A stretch of 64,000 nt of DNA from Bacteroidota bacterium (GTDB lineage Bacteria > Bacteroidota > Bacteroidia > Chitinophagales > Chitinophagaceae), in contig JAFDXD010000120.1 in the NCBI GenBank assembly GCA_018268135.1, positions 62,001 to 126,000 of the forward strand. Direction: 5' to 3'. Positions 1 to 8,955 of the stretch are shown in pieces. A program made the position numbers and the translations under genes. Under the pieces are notes generated by a model that worked only from the letters and a program-made list of their open reading frames with translations, had not been told where the DNA came from and made no database searches. How positions within the stretch are numbered: position 1 is the first letter of the stretch; each line of letters begins with the position of its first letter.

Positions 1-115
1 CTTCTCTATACGTTTCTGCAATAATTTTAAAACCGAGAACATCAGTATAAAAAATTTTGCTGCGCTCATACCTGTCTGTTAGTATGGCTATATGGTGTAT
101 GCCTTTAATTTCCAT
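1..115 (-). CDS. VOC/glyoxalase-family protein, N-terminal part (cut by window edge)
   Basis: Reading the minus strand from an ATG at 115, the first 38 codons begin MEIKGIHHIAILTDRYERSK and continue with FYTDVLGFKI. This is the classic start of a vicinal-oxygen-chelate fold protein (glyoxalase/bleomycin resistance superfamily): a beta strand with a metal-ligand His in IHHIAI, then the helix ending in the LGFK turn. The gene runs off the left edge, so most of it, including the other metal ligands, is not visible. It is the last visible gene of a minus-strand run beginning at the methyltransferase. The opening resembles YaeR/GloA2-like VOC proteins, but the substrate cannot be given from this fragment. 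Confidence 0.7.
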   Translation of the reverse strand, partial: MEIKGIHHIAILTDRYERSKIFYTDVLGFKIIAETYRE

Positions 116-124
116 TATAGTTGC

Positions 125-273
125 CTATTTTTTTAAGTGTGTGAATGTAAACCCTTTTTTATATTTAAGGCCCAAGCCCAATAACCTATACAAGCCTGAG
201 TAGCCAAAAAATACAATCCATACAAAGCTACAGCTATCAATATTATCTCCTCAATTTTCAAAAGATTCTTCAT
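125..273 (-). pseudogene. Decayed DUF4260-type membrane protein gene (frameshift plus internal deletion)
   Basis: An ATG at 273 opens a frame reading MKNLLKIEEIILIAVALYGL, like the usual N-terminus of DUF4260 proteins, and it ends after 46 codons at 133. From the run of six T on this strand (plus-strand A run 206-211) a second frame continues to a stop at 125-127 and reads LYRLLGLGLKYKKGFTFTHL, like the conserved DUF4260 C-terminus (xxDRxLGYGLKYxxxFxxTHL). One extra T in the run would join both frames. Even joined, the product would have about 49 residues against roughly 110-120 for the family, so the middle is missing too. It lies tightly between the DUF1835 gene and the VOC gene. The family call rests on my memory of the terminal motifs. 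Confidence 0.5.
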
Positions 274-281
274 GCAAGCAA

Positions 282-1094
282 TCAGGCAGTTTTTATTTTC
301 ACTTCAAAATCTTTCATATTTCCAACTTTGCCCTGTACATCAAACATTTCCATTGCCAGCAAGGTTTTTAGCCTCCACAGCAGGTATGCATCGCCGGTAG
401 TATGTTTAGCTTTGCTTAAAAAATGTTGTATCACTTTAGATGCCTTTTGCCAATCGCCAGTGAGCATTTTTTTTAACTCTGCATCGTAAAAATCATAATC
501 TTCCTGCACTAGTTTTTTGCCCCCTTCCAGCAGGCGCACTCCTTTGTTTTCATTGCAAAGTTTTTGCCATTCATCCGGGTCAACTTCAAATTCGCTTAAG
601 GTAATTTCCCGGGCAAGTTTTTTAGCTTTCAAAAACTCTTTTGCAGGTATTTCACTCAACCAGTTTGGATAAAAAATATTTCCTTTTTCATTTATAAATG
701 GCAGGTTATTGAGATACAGGATAAAAACCCTGCCCTGAAACTCTTTCATGTATTGCAGCAACCAATAGTATCCGCACACATCATGCTTATTTTGCGCTGC
801 CCAAATCCAAATAATTTCTTCTTCATTTCTTCTCATGCCACCTACAAGCTCTGCTGCCGTTTTATAATCATCTACTTCGCCAGTATCTACCTTTCCGTCA
901 TAATCGCCACCGGCAAGCACTTCTCTCCACCATTGCTTTCTTGCTTCAATCCCCTCGCCAATGTAAATATTCATTAACGGGCCTACTGCGTAGTCGTCTT
1001 TTATTTGAATTACTTCGCCAGCCATTGTGTCGTCCAAAGTTATGGCCTCCTTAATTTTTTTTACATCTTCCTCATTAAAAACGATATGTATCAT
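282..1094 (-). CDS. DUF1835 domain-containing protein
   Basis: This 270-residue soluble protein starts MIHIVFNEEDVKKIKEAITL, the typical opening of DUF1835. That N-terminal domain is usually followed by a C-terminal DUF3658-like helical region, here from about residue 150. The frame is open further upstream (to 1121), but the ATG at 1094 is the start matching the family, whose proteins begin with M-x-H-I-V. The sequence has acidic and aromatic clusters (YWLLQYMKEF near residue 110) but no signal peptide or membrane segment. No biochemical function is established for the family. It lies 42 bp downstream of a methyltransferase gene on the same strand and probably shares its transcript. Confidence 0.75.
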   Translation of the reverse strand: MIHIVFNEEDVKKIKEAITLDDTMAGEVIQIKDDYAVGPLMNIYIGEGIEARKQWWREVLAGGDYDGKVDTGEVDDYKTAAELVGGMRRNEEEIIWIWAAQNKHDVCGYYWLLQYMKEFQGRVFILYLNNLPFINEKGNIFYPNWLSEIPAKEFLKAKKLAREITLSEFEVDPDEWQKLCNENKGVRLLEGGKKLVQEDYDFYDAELKKMLTGDWQKASKVIQHFLSKAKHTTGDAYLLWRLKTLLAMEMFDVQGKVGNMKDFEVKIKTA

Positions 1095-1136
1095 ACTGTA
1101 ATTGTTGCAAACAGCCTGCAAATAGCGGTCTGATTT

Positions 1137-1922
1137 TTATTTTTTTGTGATTAAATAATATACACAGGTAGTAAAAAAATTTCTAACCCATTTCATATTT
1201 TTTACCAACCTGAATTGTTCTTTGGGTTTCCATCCAAATTTATATTGATAAATCGGGTTGATGAGATAATGTTTTTTATTAATTACTTCATACCCTGTTT
1301 CTTTTGTAATTTTTTCAAATTGCTCTATTGAAATACCCGTTTCTTTTATTTCAACCATCTCCTGCACATTTTCTTTTGCCATCTTTAAAATTTTTTTATA
1401 AATGGGCATTGGAAGTAAATGATAATAGGGCAATTTTGACAGCCATTTATTTTTTAATATTTGCTGGTGCCCACCCAGGGGCATTTGCCATGGCGGAAAC
1501 CCAAAAAAGATTACTCCTTTTTCATTTAGGAAACTCTGCATATACGCCATTAATTTAGGCTGATCGTAAATATGCTCTATCACATCTTTTAAAACGATAA
1601 TATCAAATCGCCCACCCAAATCTTTTACCACATCTGTATCATAAATATTTTTAGAAATAAATTTTACTTTGCCTTCTTCTATTTCTGTAGCAAGCCAATT
1701 ACGGGCATCTTTCAGTCTTACTTCATCAAGCTCTACTCCTACCCCCACCATGCCCCGGTCTAAAAAGGCTTTTAGCACTCCGCCTTCGCCACATCCTATT
1801 TCCAATACACGCATTCCCGGATTGATGGCAATTTTTTCTTCAATAAAGGGCAAAATATATTTCTCAACATTGGCAATGTTTATCTCAAAATATTTTCTTT
1901 TATCCTGGTGAAATTCAAACAT
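1137..1922 (-). CDS. Class I SAM-dependent methyltransferase
   Basis: The 261-residue protein has the Rossmann-fold methyltransferase signature. Motif I is VLEIGCGEGGVLKAF near residue 40, followed by an acidic residue at the end of strand 2 (GVELDE) and the post-motif region FDIIVLKDVIEHIYD near residue 105, the 'DVIEH' form seen in UbiE/UbiG-like and glycan-modifying methyltransferases. The C-terminal third is rich in Tyr, Lys and Trp and probably caps the substrate pocket. There is no signal peptide. The acceptor substrate cannot be deduced. It precedes the DUF1835 gene and follows parE (71 bp gap) on the same strand. Confidence 0.8.
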   Translation of the reverse strand: MFEFHQDKRKYFEINIANVEKYILPFIEEKIAINPGMRVLEIGCGEGGVLKAFLDRGMVGVGVELDEVRLKDARNWLATEIEEGKVKFISKNIYDTDVVKDLGGRFDIIVLKDVIEHIYDQPKLMAYMQSFLNEKGVIFFGFPPWQMPLGGHQQILKNKWLSKLPYYHLLPMPIYKKILKMAKENVQEMVEIKETGISIEQFEKITKETGYEVINKKHYLINPIYQYKFGWKPKEQFRLVKNMKWVRNFFTTCVYYLITKK

Positions 1923-1992
1923 TAAAAAACTTTACTTTTAATAGTACTTTTTTTTGGAAAATAACTGTTGGCAGATGAACTGAACCAGTTTA

Positions 1993-3876
1993 TTATTTTA
2001 CATCTACTAGGTCTTGCTCTACTTTTAAATTATCAATAATAAAATCCTGCCGGCTGGGTGTATTTTTACCCATATAGTATTCCAATAAATTTTGTACATG
2101 CTCACCCTGCTCCATTATAACGGGTTGAAGTTTCATTTCTGTGCCTATAAACCTGCTAAACTCATCGGGGCTGATTTCTCCCAAACCTTTAAACCTTGTA
2201 ATTTCAGGCTTTGCTCCCAGTTTTTTTATGGCTTCTTGTTTTTCTGCTTCATCATAGCAGTAAATGGTTTCCTGCTTATTGCGTACTCTAAATAATGGGG
2301 TTTCTAAAATATAAACGTGTTGGTTTTTTACCAGGTCGGGAAAAAATTGAAGAAAAAATGTCATTAATAACAGCCTGATATGCATCCCATCCACATCGGC
2401 ATCCGTGGCCACTACAATATTATTATATCGCAACCCTTCATACCCTTCTTCAATATTTAATGCATGTTGCAATAAATTAAATTCTTCATTTTCGTACACA
2501 ATTTTTTTAGTAAGCCCAAAGCTGTTTAATGGTTTTCCTCTCAGGCTAAATACAGCCTGGGTATTTACATTACGAGCCTTGGTAATAGAGCCGCTGGCGC
2601 TATCGCCTTCAGTAATAAAAATGGTACTTTCTTTTTGTTTTTCTAATACATTTTCTTTGTCTTTGCCGGTAGCTTCATCATTGTAATGAAATTTGCAATC
2701 TCTTAGTTTTTTATTATGAAGGTTGGCTTTTTTTGCTCTTTCGTTGGCCAGTTTTTTTATGCCGGCAAGTTCTTTACGCTCTCTTTCATTTTGCTCAATT
2801 CGTTTTTTTAAGGCTTCGGCTACAGCCGTATTACGATGCAAAAAATTGTTGAGCTCTTTGCCTAAAAAATCTCCTATAAAATTTTTCATACTTGGGCCGC
2901 CTTCGTATACTGACTGCGAACCAAGTTTGGTTTTTGTTTGGCTTTCAAATACAGGCTCCTGCACCCTTACAGAAATGGCAGCGCATATACTTCCCCGTAT
3001 GTCGGCTGCATCATAATCTTTTTTATAAAACTCCCGAATGGTCTTTACATAGCCTTCTCTAAACGCTGCTAGATGAGTGCCTCCCTGTGTGGTAAACTGG
3101 CCATTCACAAAGCTATAATACTCTTCTCCATAGGCGTTTTCATGCGTTAAGGCTATTTCTATATCTTCTCCTTTAAGGTGAATAATGGGGTACCTAACCT
3201 CATCTTCATTTGTTTTGCGTTGCAGCAAATCAAGCAAACCGTTTTTGCTTACGTATTTTTTGTTGTTGAGATTCATTACCAGCCCTGCATTCAGGTAACA
3301 GTAATTCCAAAACTGGTTGTCTAAATATTCCTGTACAAAATGAAAGTTTTTAAAAATAGTTTCGTCCGGCACAAAAGTTACCTCTGTACCATTTTCTTCT
3401 TTGGTAGCGGTTTCTTTATGTTCTTTTTGTAAAATACCTCTTTCAAATTCAGCCATTTTTTCTTTACCTTCTCTAAATGCCGTTACTTTAAAATATTTGC
3501 TTAAAGCATTTACGGCTTTGGTACCTACCCCATTAAGGCCCACACTTTTTTGAAATGCCTTGCTATCGTATTTTGCCCCGGTATTCATTTTACTCACCAC
3601 ATCTACCACTTTGCCCAAAGGTATGCCCCTTCCATAATCTCTAACAGTTATTTTCCTGTCTTCAATTTTTACATCTACATGCTTACCAAACCCCATGGTA
3701 TGCTCATCAATACAATTATCAATCACTTCTTTTAGCAATACATAAATACCATCGTCCGGGCTGCTGCCATCGCCTAATTTTCCGATATACATCCCGGGCC
3801 TAATTCTAATATGCTCCTGCCACTCAAGGCTTCTAATATTTTCTTCTGTATAATCAAATAAGTCTTTTTCTGCCAT
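1993..3876 (-). CDS. parE: DNA topoisomerase IV subunit B (GyrB/ParE family)
   Basis: This is a 627-residue type IIA topoisomerase ATPase subunit. The GHKL ATP-binding site shows DNCIDE (53-58) and GRGIP (82-86), then [11 protein letters not shown] (116-126). The Toprim domain carries EGDSAS (423-428) and the Mg-binding DADVDG (492-497). About 630 residues and the lack of the large GyrB insertion fit ParE rather than GyrB. With ParC it decatenates daughter chromosomes and relaxes supercoils using ATP. parC is not adjacent here, although the two are often neighbours in Bacteroidota; the next gene downstream is a methyltransferase. A -7-type box lies about 110 bp upstream. Confidence 0.95.
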   Translation of the reverse strand: MAEKDLFDYTEENIRSLEWQEHIRIRPGMYIGKLGDGSSPDDGIYVLLKEVIDNCIDEHTMGFGKHVDVKIEDRKITVRDYGRGIPLGKVVDVVSKMNTGAKYDSKAFQKSVGLNGVGTKAVNALSKYFKVTAFREGKEKMAEFERGILQKEHKETATKEENGTEVTFVPDETIFKNFHFVQEYLDNQFWNYCYLNAGLVMNLNNKKYVSKNGLLDLLQRKTNEDEVRYPIIHLKGEDIEIALTHENAYGEEYYSFVNGQFTTQGGTHLAAFREGYVKTIREFYKKDYDAADIRGSICAAISVRVQEPVFESQTKTKLGSQSVYEGGPSMKNFIGDFLGKELNNFLHRNTAVAEALKKRIEQNERERKELAGIKKLANERAKKANLHNKKLRDCKFHYNDEATGKDKENVLEKQKESTIFITEGDSASGSITKARNVNTQAVFSLRGKPLNSFGLTKKIVYENEEFNLLQHALNIEEGYEGLRYNNIVVATDADVDGMHIRLLLMTFFLQFFPDLVKNQHVYILETPLFRVRNKQETIYCYDEAEKQEAIKKLGAKPEITRFKGLGEISPDEFSRFIGTEMKLQPVIMEQGEHVQNLLEYYMGKNTPSRQDFIIDNLKVEQDLVDVK

Positions 3877-3988
3877 AAGTAAAGTCTAATTTCTATAGTT
3901 CCTAAAAACTATATTACTGCAAGTAATTTTTTCTGTTTTTTTAAAATTGACGCAATTTACTAATTTTTTTAGTGTTTGCGAAGTGTGG

Positions 3989-3996
3989 CAAATATA
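3989..3996 (-). promoter_or_regulatory. -7 promoter box (TATATTTG) upstream of parE
   Basis: On the minus strand this reads TATATTTG, a perfect match to the Bacteroidota -7 consensus TAnnTTTG. It lies 112 nt before the parE start codon in an otherwise non-coding gap (3877-4143). No good TTTG -33 box is present at 19-21 nt. Placement is by motif only. Confidence 0.4.
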
Positions 3997-4143
3997 ATTA
4001 AATGGCACTTTATAATTAGTGGAAGGTTTTTAACCTGTTGTGTATAAACTAATCCTGACAAAAGGATACCTCTTTTTATTTATTAACAATAAAATTATAA
4101 TCAATGGAATGTGATTTGCAATATTGAAAGAAAAAGGAAGATC

Positions 4144-4773
4144 ATGAAAAAGCTAAAAATATTCGCCCCGGTATTATTGATGTTGCTAATATCGTGTAAT
4201 AGTACAAAAGTTACTTCATCCTGGCAGGCTGATGATGCCGTAAATAATACATTTAATAAAATAATAGTGTACGGAATTTTTAATCAGAAAAACAGGGTAA
4301 TGAGGCAAACAATTGAGAATAAAATTGTAGCACAATTAAATTCCATTGGGTATAATGCCGTATCGGCTTTAGCCATGTATGGCCCAAAAGCTTTTGCTAA
4401 AGTAAAAGAAGATGATATAGCTGATGAATTAAAATCAAGTGGCTTTGATGCTGTATTAACCACTACGCTCCTTGATAAGACGAGCCAGAGAAATTATACT
4501 CCTGGCAATGTAACTTATTCGCCTGTTGGCCTTGTGAGGTTTGGAAGATACTATTCTACAGTGTATGACAGAGTATATCAGCCCGGGTATTACACCCATT
4601 CTACCAATTTTTATTTAGAGTCAAATTTATATGGGTTACGCACCAGCGATCTTAAATATTCTGTACAATCAAGCTCATTTGACCCTTCTTCATTTACTTC
4701 GCTTGCTAATGATTATAGCAAAAAAATTATAAAAGATATGCTAAAGAAAAACATCCTGAAAAAGAAAACATAA
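4144..4773 (+). CDS. Predicted outer-membrane lipoprotein (DUF4136-like)
   Basis: The start at 4144 is chosen because a purine-rich ribosome-binding stretch (AAGGAAG) sits 3 nt before it and because it gives a clean lipoprotein signal: MKKLKIFAPVLLMLLISC, with Cys18 as lipidation site. The frame is open upstream to 4111. The 209-residue product then reads STKVTSSWQADDAVNNTFNK and has an alpha/beta region up to about residue 120 (ENKIVAQLNSIGYNAVSA, GFDAVLTTTLLD), followed by a Tyr-rich stretch with many aromatic residues. This layout resembles DUF4136-type periplasmic lipoproteins, but the match is loose and no function is known. It is followed by a 137 bp gap and the BON gene. Confidence 0.65.
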   Translation: MKKLKIFAPVLLMLLISCNSTKVTSSWQADDAVNNTFNKIIVYGIFNQKNRVMRQTIENKIVAQLNSIGYNAVSALAMYGPKAFAKVKEDDIADELKSSGFDAVLTTTLLDKTSQRNYTPGNVTYSPVGLVRFGRYYSTVYDRVYQPGYYTHSTNFYLESNLYGLRTSDLKYSVQSSSFDPSSFTSLANDYSKKIIKDMLKKNILKKKT

Positions 4774-4865
4774 ATGAATACCGGCTGGTTTCTTCAATAA
4801 TATCTTGTTGAAAAAATCATATATACTCCCCATAAAAACATTTCCGAAATATGCTTAAGGAGTAT

Positions 4866-4873
4866 TATATTTG
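4866..4873 (+). promoter_or_regulatory. -7 promoter box (TATATTTG) for the BON operon
   Basis: A perfect TAnnTTTG box 37 nt before the BON-protein start codon. A -33 TTTG at the expected distance is not evident. It probably drives the two-gene unit 4911-5837, which ends in a strong terminator. Confidence 0.45.
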
Positions 4874-4910
4874 AAGTGTTAATTGTATTCTATCAATAAA
4901 AAAATTAGAA

Positions 4911-5399
4911 ATGAAAATTTTGAAAGTGTTGCCTGCAATGGTACTTGTAACTGCGATTGGTTTTACAAGTTGCAAACCAAAAGATGCAGACATTAAAGCC
5001 TCTATTGAAAAAAGCTTAAAAGACGACCCGGCTACAGCCAATGTATCTGTAATGGTAAATGAAGGTGTGGCTACGCTGAGTGGAGAAGTAAAAGATGATG
5101 CCACCAAAGCAGCCAGTGCAGAAAAAGCAAAAGCTGTAAAAGGTGTTAAAGATGTAGTAAATAACGAAACGCTTCCTGCACCCGAAGTAGCCCCTGCTCC
5201 TGTAGTAGTAGCTGCCGATGATGCATTGACCAGCGCTGTAAAAGATGCTACAAAAGATTTTTCAACTGTTACTGCTGCTGTAGCTGACGGTGTAGTAACC
5301 TTAACAGGTACTATTGAAAAATCGAAACTGCCTAAATTAATGATGGCATTAAACGGATTGCATCCTAAAAAAATTGATAACAAATTAACTGTAAAATAA
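4911..5399 (+). CDS. BON-domain lipoprotein
   Basis: The 162-residue product has a lipoprotein-type signal (MKILKVLPAMVLVTAIGFTSC, lipidation at Cys21) followed by two BON-like modules. The first, about residues 25-80, reads IKASIEKSLKDDPATANVSV and ...GVATLSGEVKDD; the second, about 105-160, reads DGVVTLTGTIEKSKLPKLMM. An Ala/Pro/Val linker separates them. BON domains are small alpha/beta modules that bind phospholipid or peptidoglycan-associated surfaces in osmotic-shock proteins such as OsmY. It is followed 18 bp later by a second BON-like protein with an SH3 domain, so the pair is probably co-expressed and acts in the envelope. Confidence 0.8.
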   Translation: MKILKVLPAMVLVTAIGFTSCKPKDADIKASIEKSLKDDPATANVSVMVNEGVATLSGEVKDDATKAASAEKAKAVKGVKDVVNNETLPAPEVAPAPVVVAADDALTSAVKDATKDFSTVTAAVADGVVTLTGTIEKSKLPKLMMALNGLHPKKIDNKLTVK

Positions 5400-5417
5400 A
5401 ACCGGAGGAAACAAATT

Positions 5418-5837
5418 ATGGCATTACAAGATAAATATAAACCCCTTACAGATGAGGCTACAGCTTCAGGCGTTACCAACCTTTCTGTAAGAGAACAAGA
5501 TGGTGTTTTATACATTGATGGCACAGCCCCTACAGGTGCGGTAAAAGATGCATTGTGGGCAAAATATGGAGAAATTGACCCCAATTTTGCAGGGGGCGAT
5601 TTGATATTGAATATTAATGTAGCCATGGATGCTGCGGTAACTAAAGTAAAAGTAGTAACCGAAAGCAGTAACCTCAATATAAGAAAAGGGCCAGGTACCG
5701 ACCAGCCCATTGTAGGTAAAGCTGCACATGGCGAAACCATTACTTTGGTAAATAAGAGCAACGACCAATGGTGGTTGGTGCGTACAGATGATGGTGAAGA
5801 AGGATATGCTTATGCACAATATCTGTCAGCAGAGTAA
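5418..5837 (+). CDS. BON-like plus bacterial SH3 domain protein
   Basis: This 139-residue protein starts MALQDKYKPLTDEATASGVT. The N-terminal half (to about 70) resembles a BON module (VREQDGVLYIDGTAPTGAVK, LILNINVAMD). The C-terminal half is a bacterial SH3 (SH3b) domain: LNIRKGPGTDQPIVGKAAHG, then WWLVRTDDGEEGYAYAQYL. The GGAGG-type ribosome site 12 nt upstream is unusually good for this phylum. There is no signal peptide, which contrasts with the lipoprotein encoded just upstream. The architecture parallels the cytoplasmic BON-LysM protein Kbp/YgaU of E. coli, with SH3b in place of LysM. The function is inferred only from domains. Confidence 0.7.
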   Translation: MALQDKYKPLTDEATASGVTNLSVREQDGVLYIDGTAPTGAVKDALWAKYGEIDPNFAGGDLILNINVAMDAAVTKVKVVTESSNLNIRKGPGTDQPIVGKAAHGETITLVNKSNDQWWLVRTDDGEEGYAYAQYLSAE

Positions 5838-5843
5838 CTAATT

Positions 5844-5876
5844 AAAAAGCCGGTTTTAAAAAATCGGCTTTTTTTT
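5844..5876 (+). terminator. Intrinsic terminator after the BON/SH3 operon
   Basis: AAAAAGCCG pairs with CGGCTTTTT across a short AT loop and is followed by a run of eight T. It begins 6 nt after the SH3 gene stop codon. Confidence 0.85.
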
Positions 5877-5927
5877 GAATATTATACATCATATTGTTTT
5901 TTAGCTGGGATATAAGAGATAAAATTT

Positions 5928-5935
5928 TATTTTTG
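5928..5935 (+). promoter_or_regulatory. -7 promoter box (TATTTTTG) upstream of the CLC gene
   Basis: A TAnnTTTG match 71 nt before the CLC start codon and downstream of the preceding terminator. No convincing -33 box was found. Confidence 0.35.
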
Positions 5936-6006
5936 TGTTTTAAAGTACAATTTTTAAATACCATAGTACTTTTCTTTTAATCATCCTGATGTTAGAGTAA
6001 TTCTTA

Positions 6007-7800
6007 ATGCGAAAAAAGTTCTTAAAATACCTGGGCAACTTTAATGAATGGCGCAAGCAAAAAATTTCAAATACCAATTTTCTTATTTTAGCTGCGATGG
6101 TTGTTGGCGCTTTTGGGGGTATTGCTTCTTCGCTTTTAAAAGAACTTACACATTCTGTAGCCAGTTTTTTACAAAATGATTTTACCTGGAAATATAAATT
6201 TTACCTTTATTTCTTTTTTCCGCTTATTGGTATTTTTCTAACAGTATTGTATATACGCACATTTATCAGGCGTACAAAATTTCAGCATGGAATCCCTCCC
6301 ATTTTATACCAGGTGTCGCATGGCAACAGCCGGTTGGAATTTCACAATATTTATTCTCAAATAATTTCGAGTGCGCTAACGGTGGGGCTGGGAGGCTCTG
6401 CAGGGCTGGAAGCTCCTGCTGTGGCAAGTGGCGCTTCAATAGGTTCTAATATTGGGCGTTTTTTTGGCTTAAATTACAGGGAGGTTACTTTATTATTAGC
6501 ATGTGGAGGCGCAGCAGGTATTTCAGGTGCATTTAACAGCCCGGTTGCCGGGATGATTTTTGCCATAGAAGTAATGCTTCCGGAATTTAGCATCCCGGCT
6601 GTAATTCCCCTTTTAATGTCGTCAGCAATTGCTTCTGTAGTATCACAATTTATTTATAAAGAACCTCTTTTTATATTAGTAACCAGGGGCTGGACCATTG
6701 ATGCATTTTGGTTCTATATTGTTTTTGGAACCATTGTAGGACTGTATTCAGTTTATTTTGCTTCACTCAATACTTATATACACAAACAATTTCATAAAAT
6801 AAAAAACCGGTATAATAAAGTATTGATTGGAGGAATTATGTTGGGTATTTTGATAGCAGTAATGCCGGCATTGTATGGTGAAGGATATATTACCATCCAA
6901 AAATTGCTTGATGGCAATTATCAGTCTTTACTTGCCAATAGTTTTTTTGCTAAGTATCAAAATGTAGCATGGTTACTGGTTTTGTTTGCATTTGTATCCT
7001 TAGTGGGTAAAACATTTGCCTGCATTATTACCATGAGCAGCGGAGGCAATGGTGGCATGTTTGGCCCAAGTGTAGTGGTAGGAGGGCTTTTGGGTTTTGT
7101 GTTTGCATATACACTTAATATAAGCGGACTGGCACATCTTAATATTACCAATTTTATTATTGCCGGTATGGCAGCATCTATAAGTGGTGTAATGCATGCA
7201 CCCTTAACAGGAGTATTTTTAGCAGCAGAAATTACAGGTGGCTATGTATTGATGGTGCCGCTAATGATTGTATCAGCCATTTCGTATTTTATCAATAAAG
7301 GAATTAATAAATACTCCATTTATACACGTATCCTGGCAGATGAAGGCACACTTATATCGCAGCAAAATAAAGATTACAATGTTTTAAGAAAATTAAAATT
7401 GAAATACCTGATTGAAAAAGATTTTGTAATACTCCGCCCCGATGATACGCTTTTGAGCCGAAGCAATGAAATTATTCATACCCAACGAAATGTTTTTCCG
7501 GTAGTGGGCCAGGATGGAGAACTTAAAGGTATTATGTACACCGATCAATTGCTTGAATATCTCATTAGCGACAAGAAAGAAGATCAACAACGATTCATTA
7601 AAGATATTTCTCAGCCTGCATCTAAAATCATAAATGTACAAACACCCCTGTATAAAGTAATGCAAGTGATGGACAGTATGGATACAAGAATATTGCCCGT
7701 AACAGATGAAAATAACCAGTACTTAGGTTTTGTAACAAAAAACGGAATATTTAATAAATATCGCCACATATTAAGCAGGCAGGAAGGCGATTCTATTTAA
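6007..7800 (+). CDS. CLC-family chloride channel/transporter with CBS domains
   Basis: This 597-residue polytopic membrane protein of the CLC (EriC/ClcB) family moves chloride, often as a Cl-/H+ antiporter. The first selectivity motif appears as HGIPP (94-98) in place of GSGIP, a change I recall from other prokaryotic CLCs. The gating-glutamate motif GREGP appears as GLEAP, keeping the Glu (E135). The third is GGMFGPSV near residue 350. About ten hydrophobic helices run to residue 440. The C-terminal 150 residues form a CBS pair (LLSRSNEIIHTQRNVFPVVG and TPLYKVMQVMDSMDTRILPV), usually adenine-nucleotide-sensing. It is transcribed alone and converges on the next gene with a 12 bp gap. Confidence 0.9.
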   Translation: MRKKFLKYLGNFNEWRKQKISNTNFLILAAMVVGAFGGIASSLLKELTHSVASFLQNDFTWKYKFYLYFFFPLIGIFLTVLYIRTFIRRTKFQHGIPPILYQVSHGNSRLEFHNIYSQIISSALTVGLGGSAGLEAPAVASGASIGSNIGRFFGLNYREVTLLLACGGAAGISGAFNSPVAGMIFAIEVMLPEFSIPAVIPLLMSSAIASVVSQFIYKEPLFILVTRGWTIDAFWFYIVFGTIVGLYSVYFASLNTYIHKQFHKIKNRYNKVLIGGIMLGILIAVMPALYGEGYITIQKLLDGNYQSLLANSFFAKYQNVAWLLVLFAFVSLVGKTFACIITMSSGGNGGMFGPSVVVGGLLGFVFAYTLNISGLAHLNITNFIIAGMAASISGVMHAPLTGVFLAAEITGGYVLMVPLMIVSAISYFINKGINKYSIYTRILADEGTLISQQNKDYNVLRKLKLKYLIEKDFVILRPDDTLLSRSNEIIHTQRNVFPVVGQDGELKGIMYTDQLLEYLISDKKEDQQRFIKDISQPASKIINVQTPLYKVMQVMDSMDTRILPVTDENNQYLGFVTKNGIFNKYRHILSRQEGDSI

Positions 7801-7812
7801 ACACAGGCTACT

Positions 7813-8865
7813 TTAAATTTGTGAATTTGCCTTTACAAAATCACTTACTAAATAAGAGATTAACTTACCGGTAATATCATCTTTTACCCCATCGCTAAGC
7901 TGACAGGCTGCTTCTCCAATATGGAGGTATGCTACTTTACAATCAGTAGCTGCAAAATTAATATATTGCCTTGCATGCAAAGAAGTGATACCAGCAGGTG
8001 TTCGAGCGCTACTCAATGTATGCTGTATGCTATCCATATCCATCTCTATGCCTGTATAAGTATCTTCAGTATAGCCGGTTGCATGGGCTATTGACTGTAT
8101 AAAATTTTTCTTTTCATGAATAAAAATATCTTCGTAAGTACAGAATTGCACAAAGGGATTTGCATGAATATCTGTAAGCACATTTTGTTGTACATAATTT
8201 TCATGAAGCCCAAGTATGTAGTATTTTCCTAAATAACCATCAGCCTCTGCATATCTAAAACTATTGCCACTATGCCTGCCTTCCATTGTTCTGTAATCTG
8301 AATGTGCATCTAAATTGATACAATTAATTTGTGCCAGCGGCAATACCCCTGTTTTATGCAAACCTTTTGCTACTCCTTTTATTATTGGATATGCATTGTT
8401 GTGGCCTCCGCCAATAACAATGGGTATTTTTTTTAATGAGGCTATTGCTTTAATTAATTTTTCTACCTCCTCATCAATAATATTTACTGCATGGCGATAT
8501 GCATCTATCAATTCATCCTGGTTATACGCATTGTTTTCTATTAAATATTTAAGGTCCCCAAAGTCGAAATGCCCCAACAGCAGTACTTCGTCTCCTGTAA
8601 AAAAATCATTGCTTTGAATATTTAAAAATGAATGTAAAAAAGGATACCAGTTAGTATCAGCCCCTCCTATTCCATAATTTGCTTTAATACCAATATCTTC
8701 GGGGATGCCCAACAATACATATTTTGCCGATGACTGCTGAAGTACATCGGGCCACTCTCCTTCATTTTTTAAATACTGTACCCTTTCGCCCAATTTGGTT
8801 TCAAACCGGCGCACTTTGGTAAGAGATAAAATATCTTTTTTACTATAAAATTTAAAATGTTTCAT
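7813..8865 (-). CDS. Arginase-family hydrolase, probably formimidoylglutamase
   Basis: The 350-residue ureohydrolase has all three metal-binding signatures of the arginase/agmatinase/formimidoylglutamase fold: GGGHNN (152-157), NLDAHSD (184-190) and EMDMDS (274-279), which supply the bridging Asp and His ligands of a binuclear Mn centre. The SDYR extension after the second motif and the long N-terminus fit the Bacteroidota branch usually annotated as formimidoylglutamase (histidine degradation: N-formimidoyl-L-glutamate to glutamate plus formamide). No other hut gene lies nearby, so arginase or agmatinase activity cannot be excluded. It is cytoplasmic, single-gene, and converges with the CLC gene. 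Confidence 0.8.
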   Translation of the reverse strand: MKHFKFYSKKDILSLTKVRRFETKLGERVQYLKNEGEWPDVLQQSSAKYVLLGIPEDIGIKANYGIGGADTNWYPFLHSFLNIQSNDFFTGDEVLLLGHFDFGDLKYLIENNAYNQDELIDAYRHAVNIIDEEVEKLIKAIASLKKIPIVIGGGHNNAYPIIKGVAKGLHKTGVLPLAQINCINLDAHSDYRTMEGRHSGNSFRYAEADGYLGKYYILGLHENYVQQNVLTDIHANPFVQFCTYEDIFIHEKKNFIQSIAHATGYTEDTYTGIEMDMDSIQHTLSSARTPAGITSLHARQYINFAATDCKVAYLHIGEAACQLSDGVKDDITGKLISYLVSDFVKANSQI

Positions 8866-8921
8866 GCAATGCCTTTAAAGTATTTCATTCAAACGTACAG
8901 GTTTTTTTTCAATCAGTAAAT

Positions 8922-8948
8922 AAAAAAAGGGCTGAAAAATTCAGCCCT
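8922..8948 (-). terminator. Intrinsic terminator of the M1 peptidase gene
   Basis: GGGCTGA (8929-8935) pairs perfectly with TCAGCCC (8941-8947) over a 5-nt loop. On the minus strand it is followed by seven T. It lies 8 nt beyond the peptidase stop codon. Confidence 0.85.
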
Positions 8949-8955
8949 CATTTCA

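Noticed and set aside
4865..5761. Long (298-codon) minus-strand frame opposite the BON/SH3 genes
   Set aside because: It is antisense to two well-supported domain proteins, with Ser/Thr/Ala/Val-rich composition typical of a shadow frame, and it crosses an operon with promoter and terminator on the other strand.
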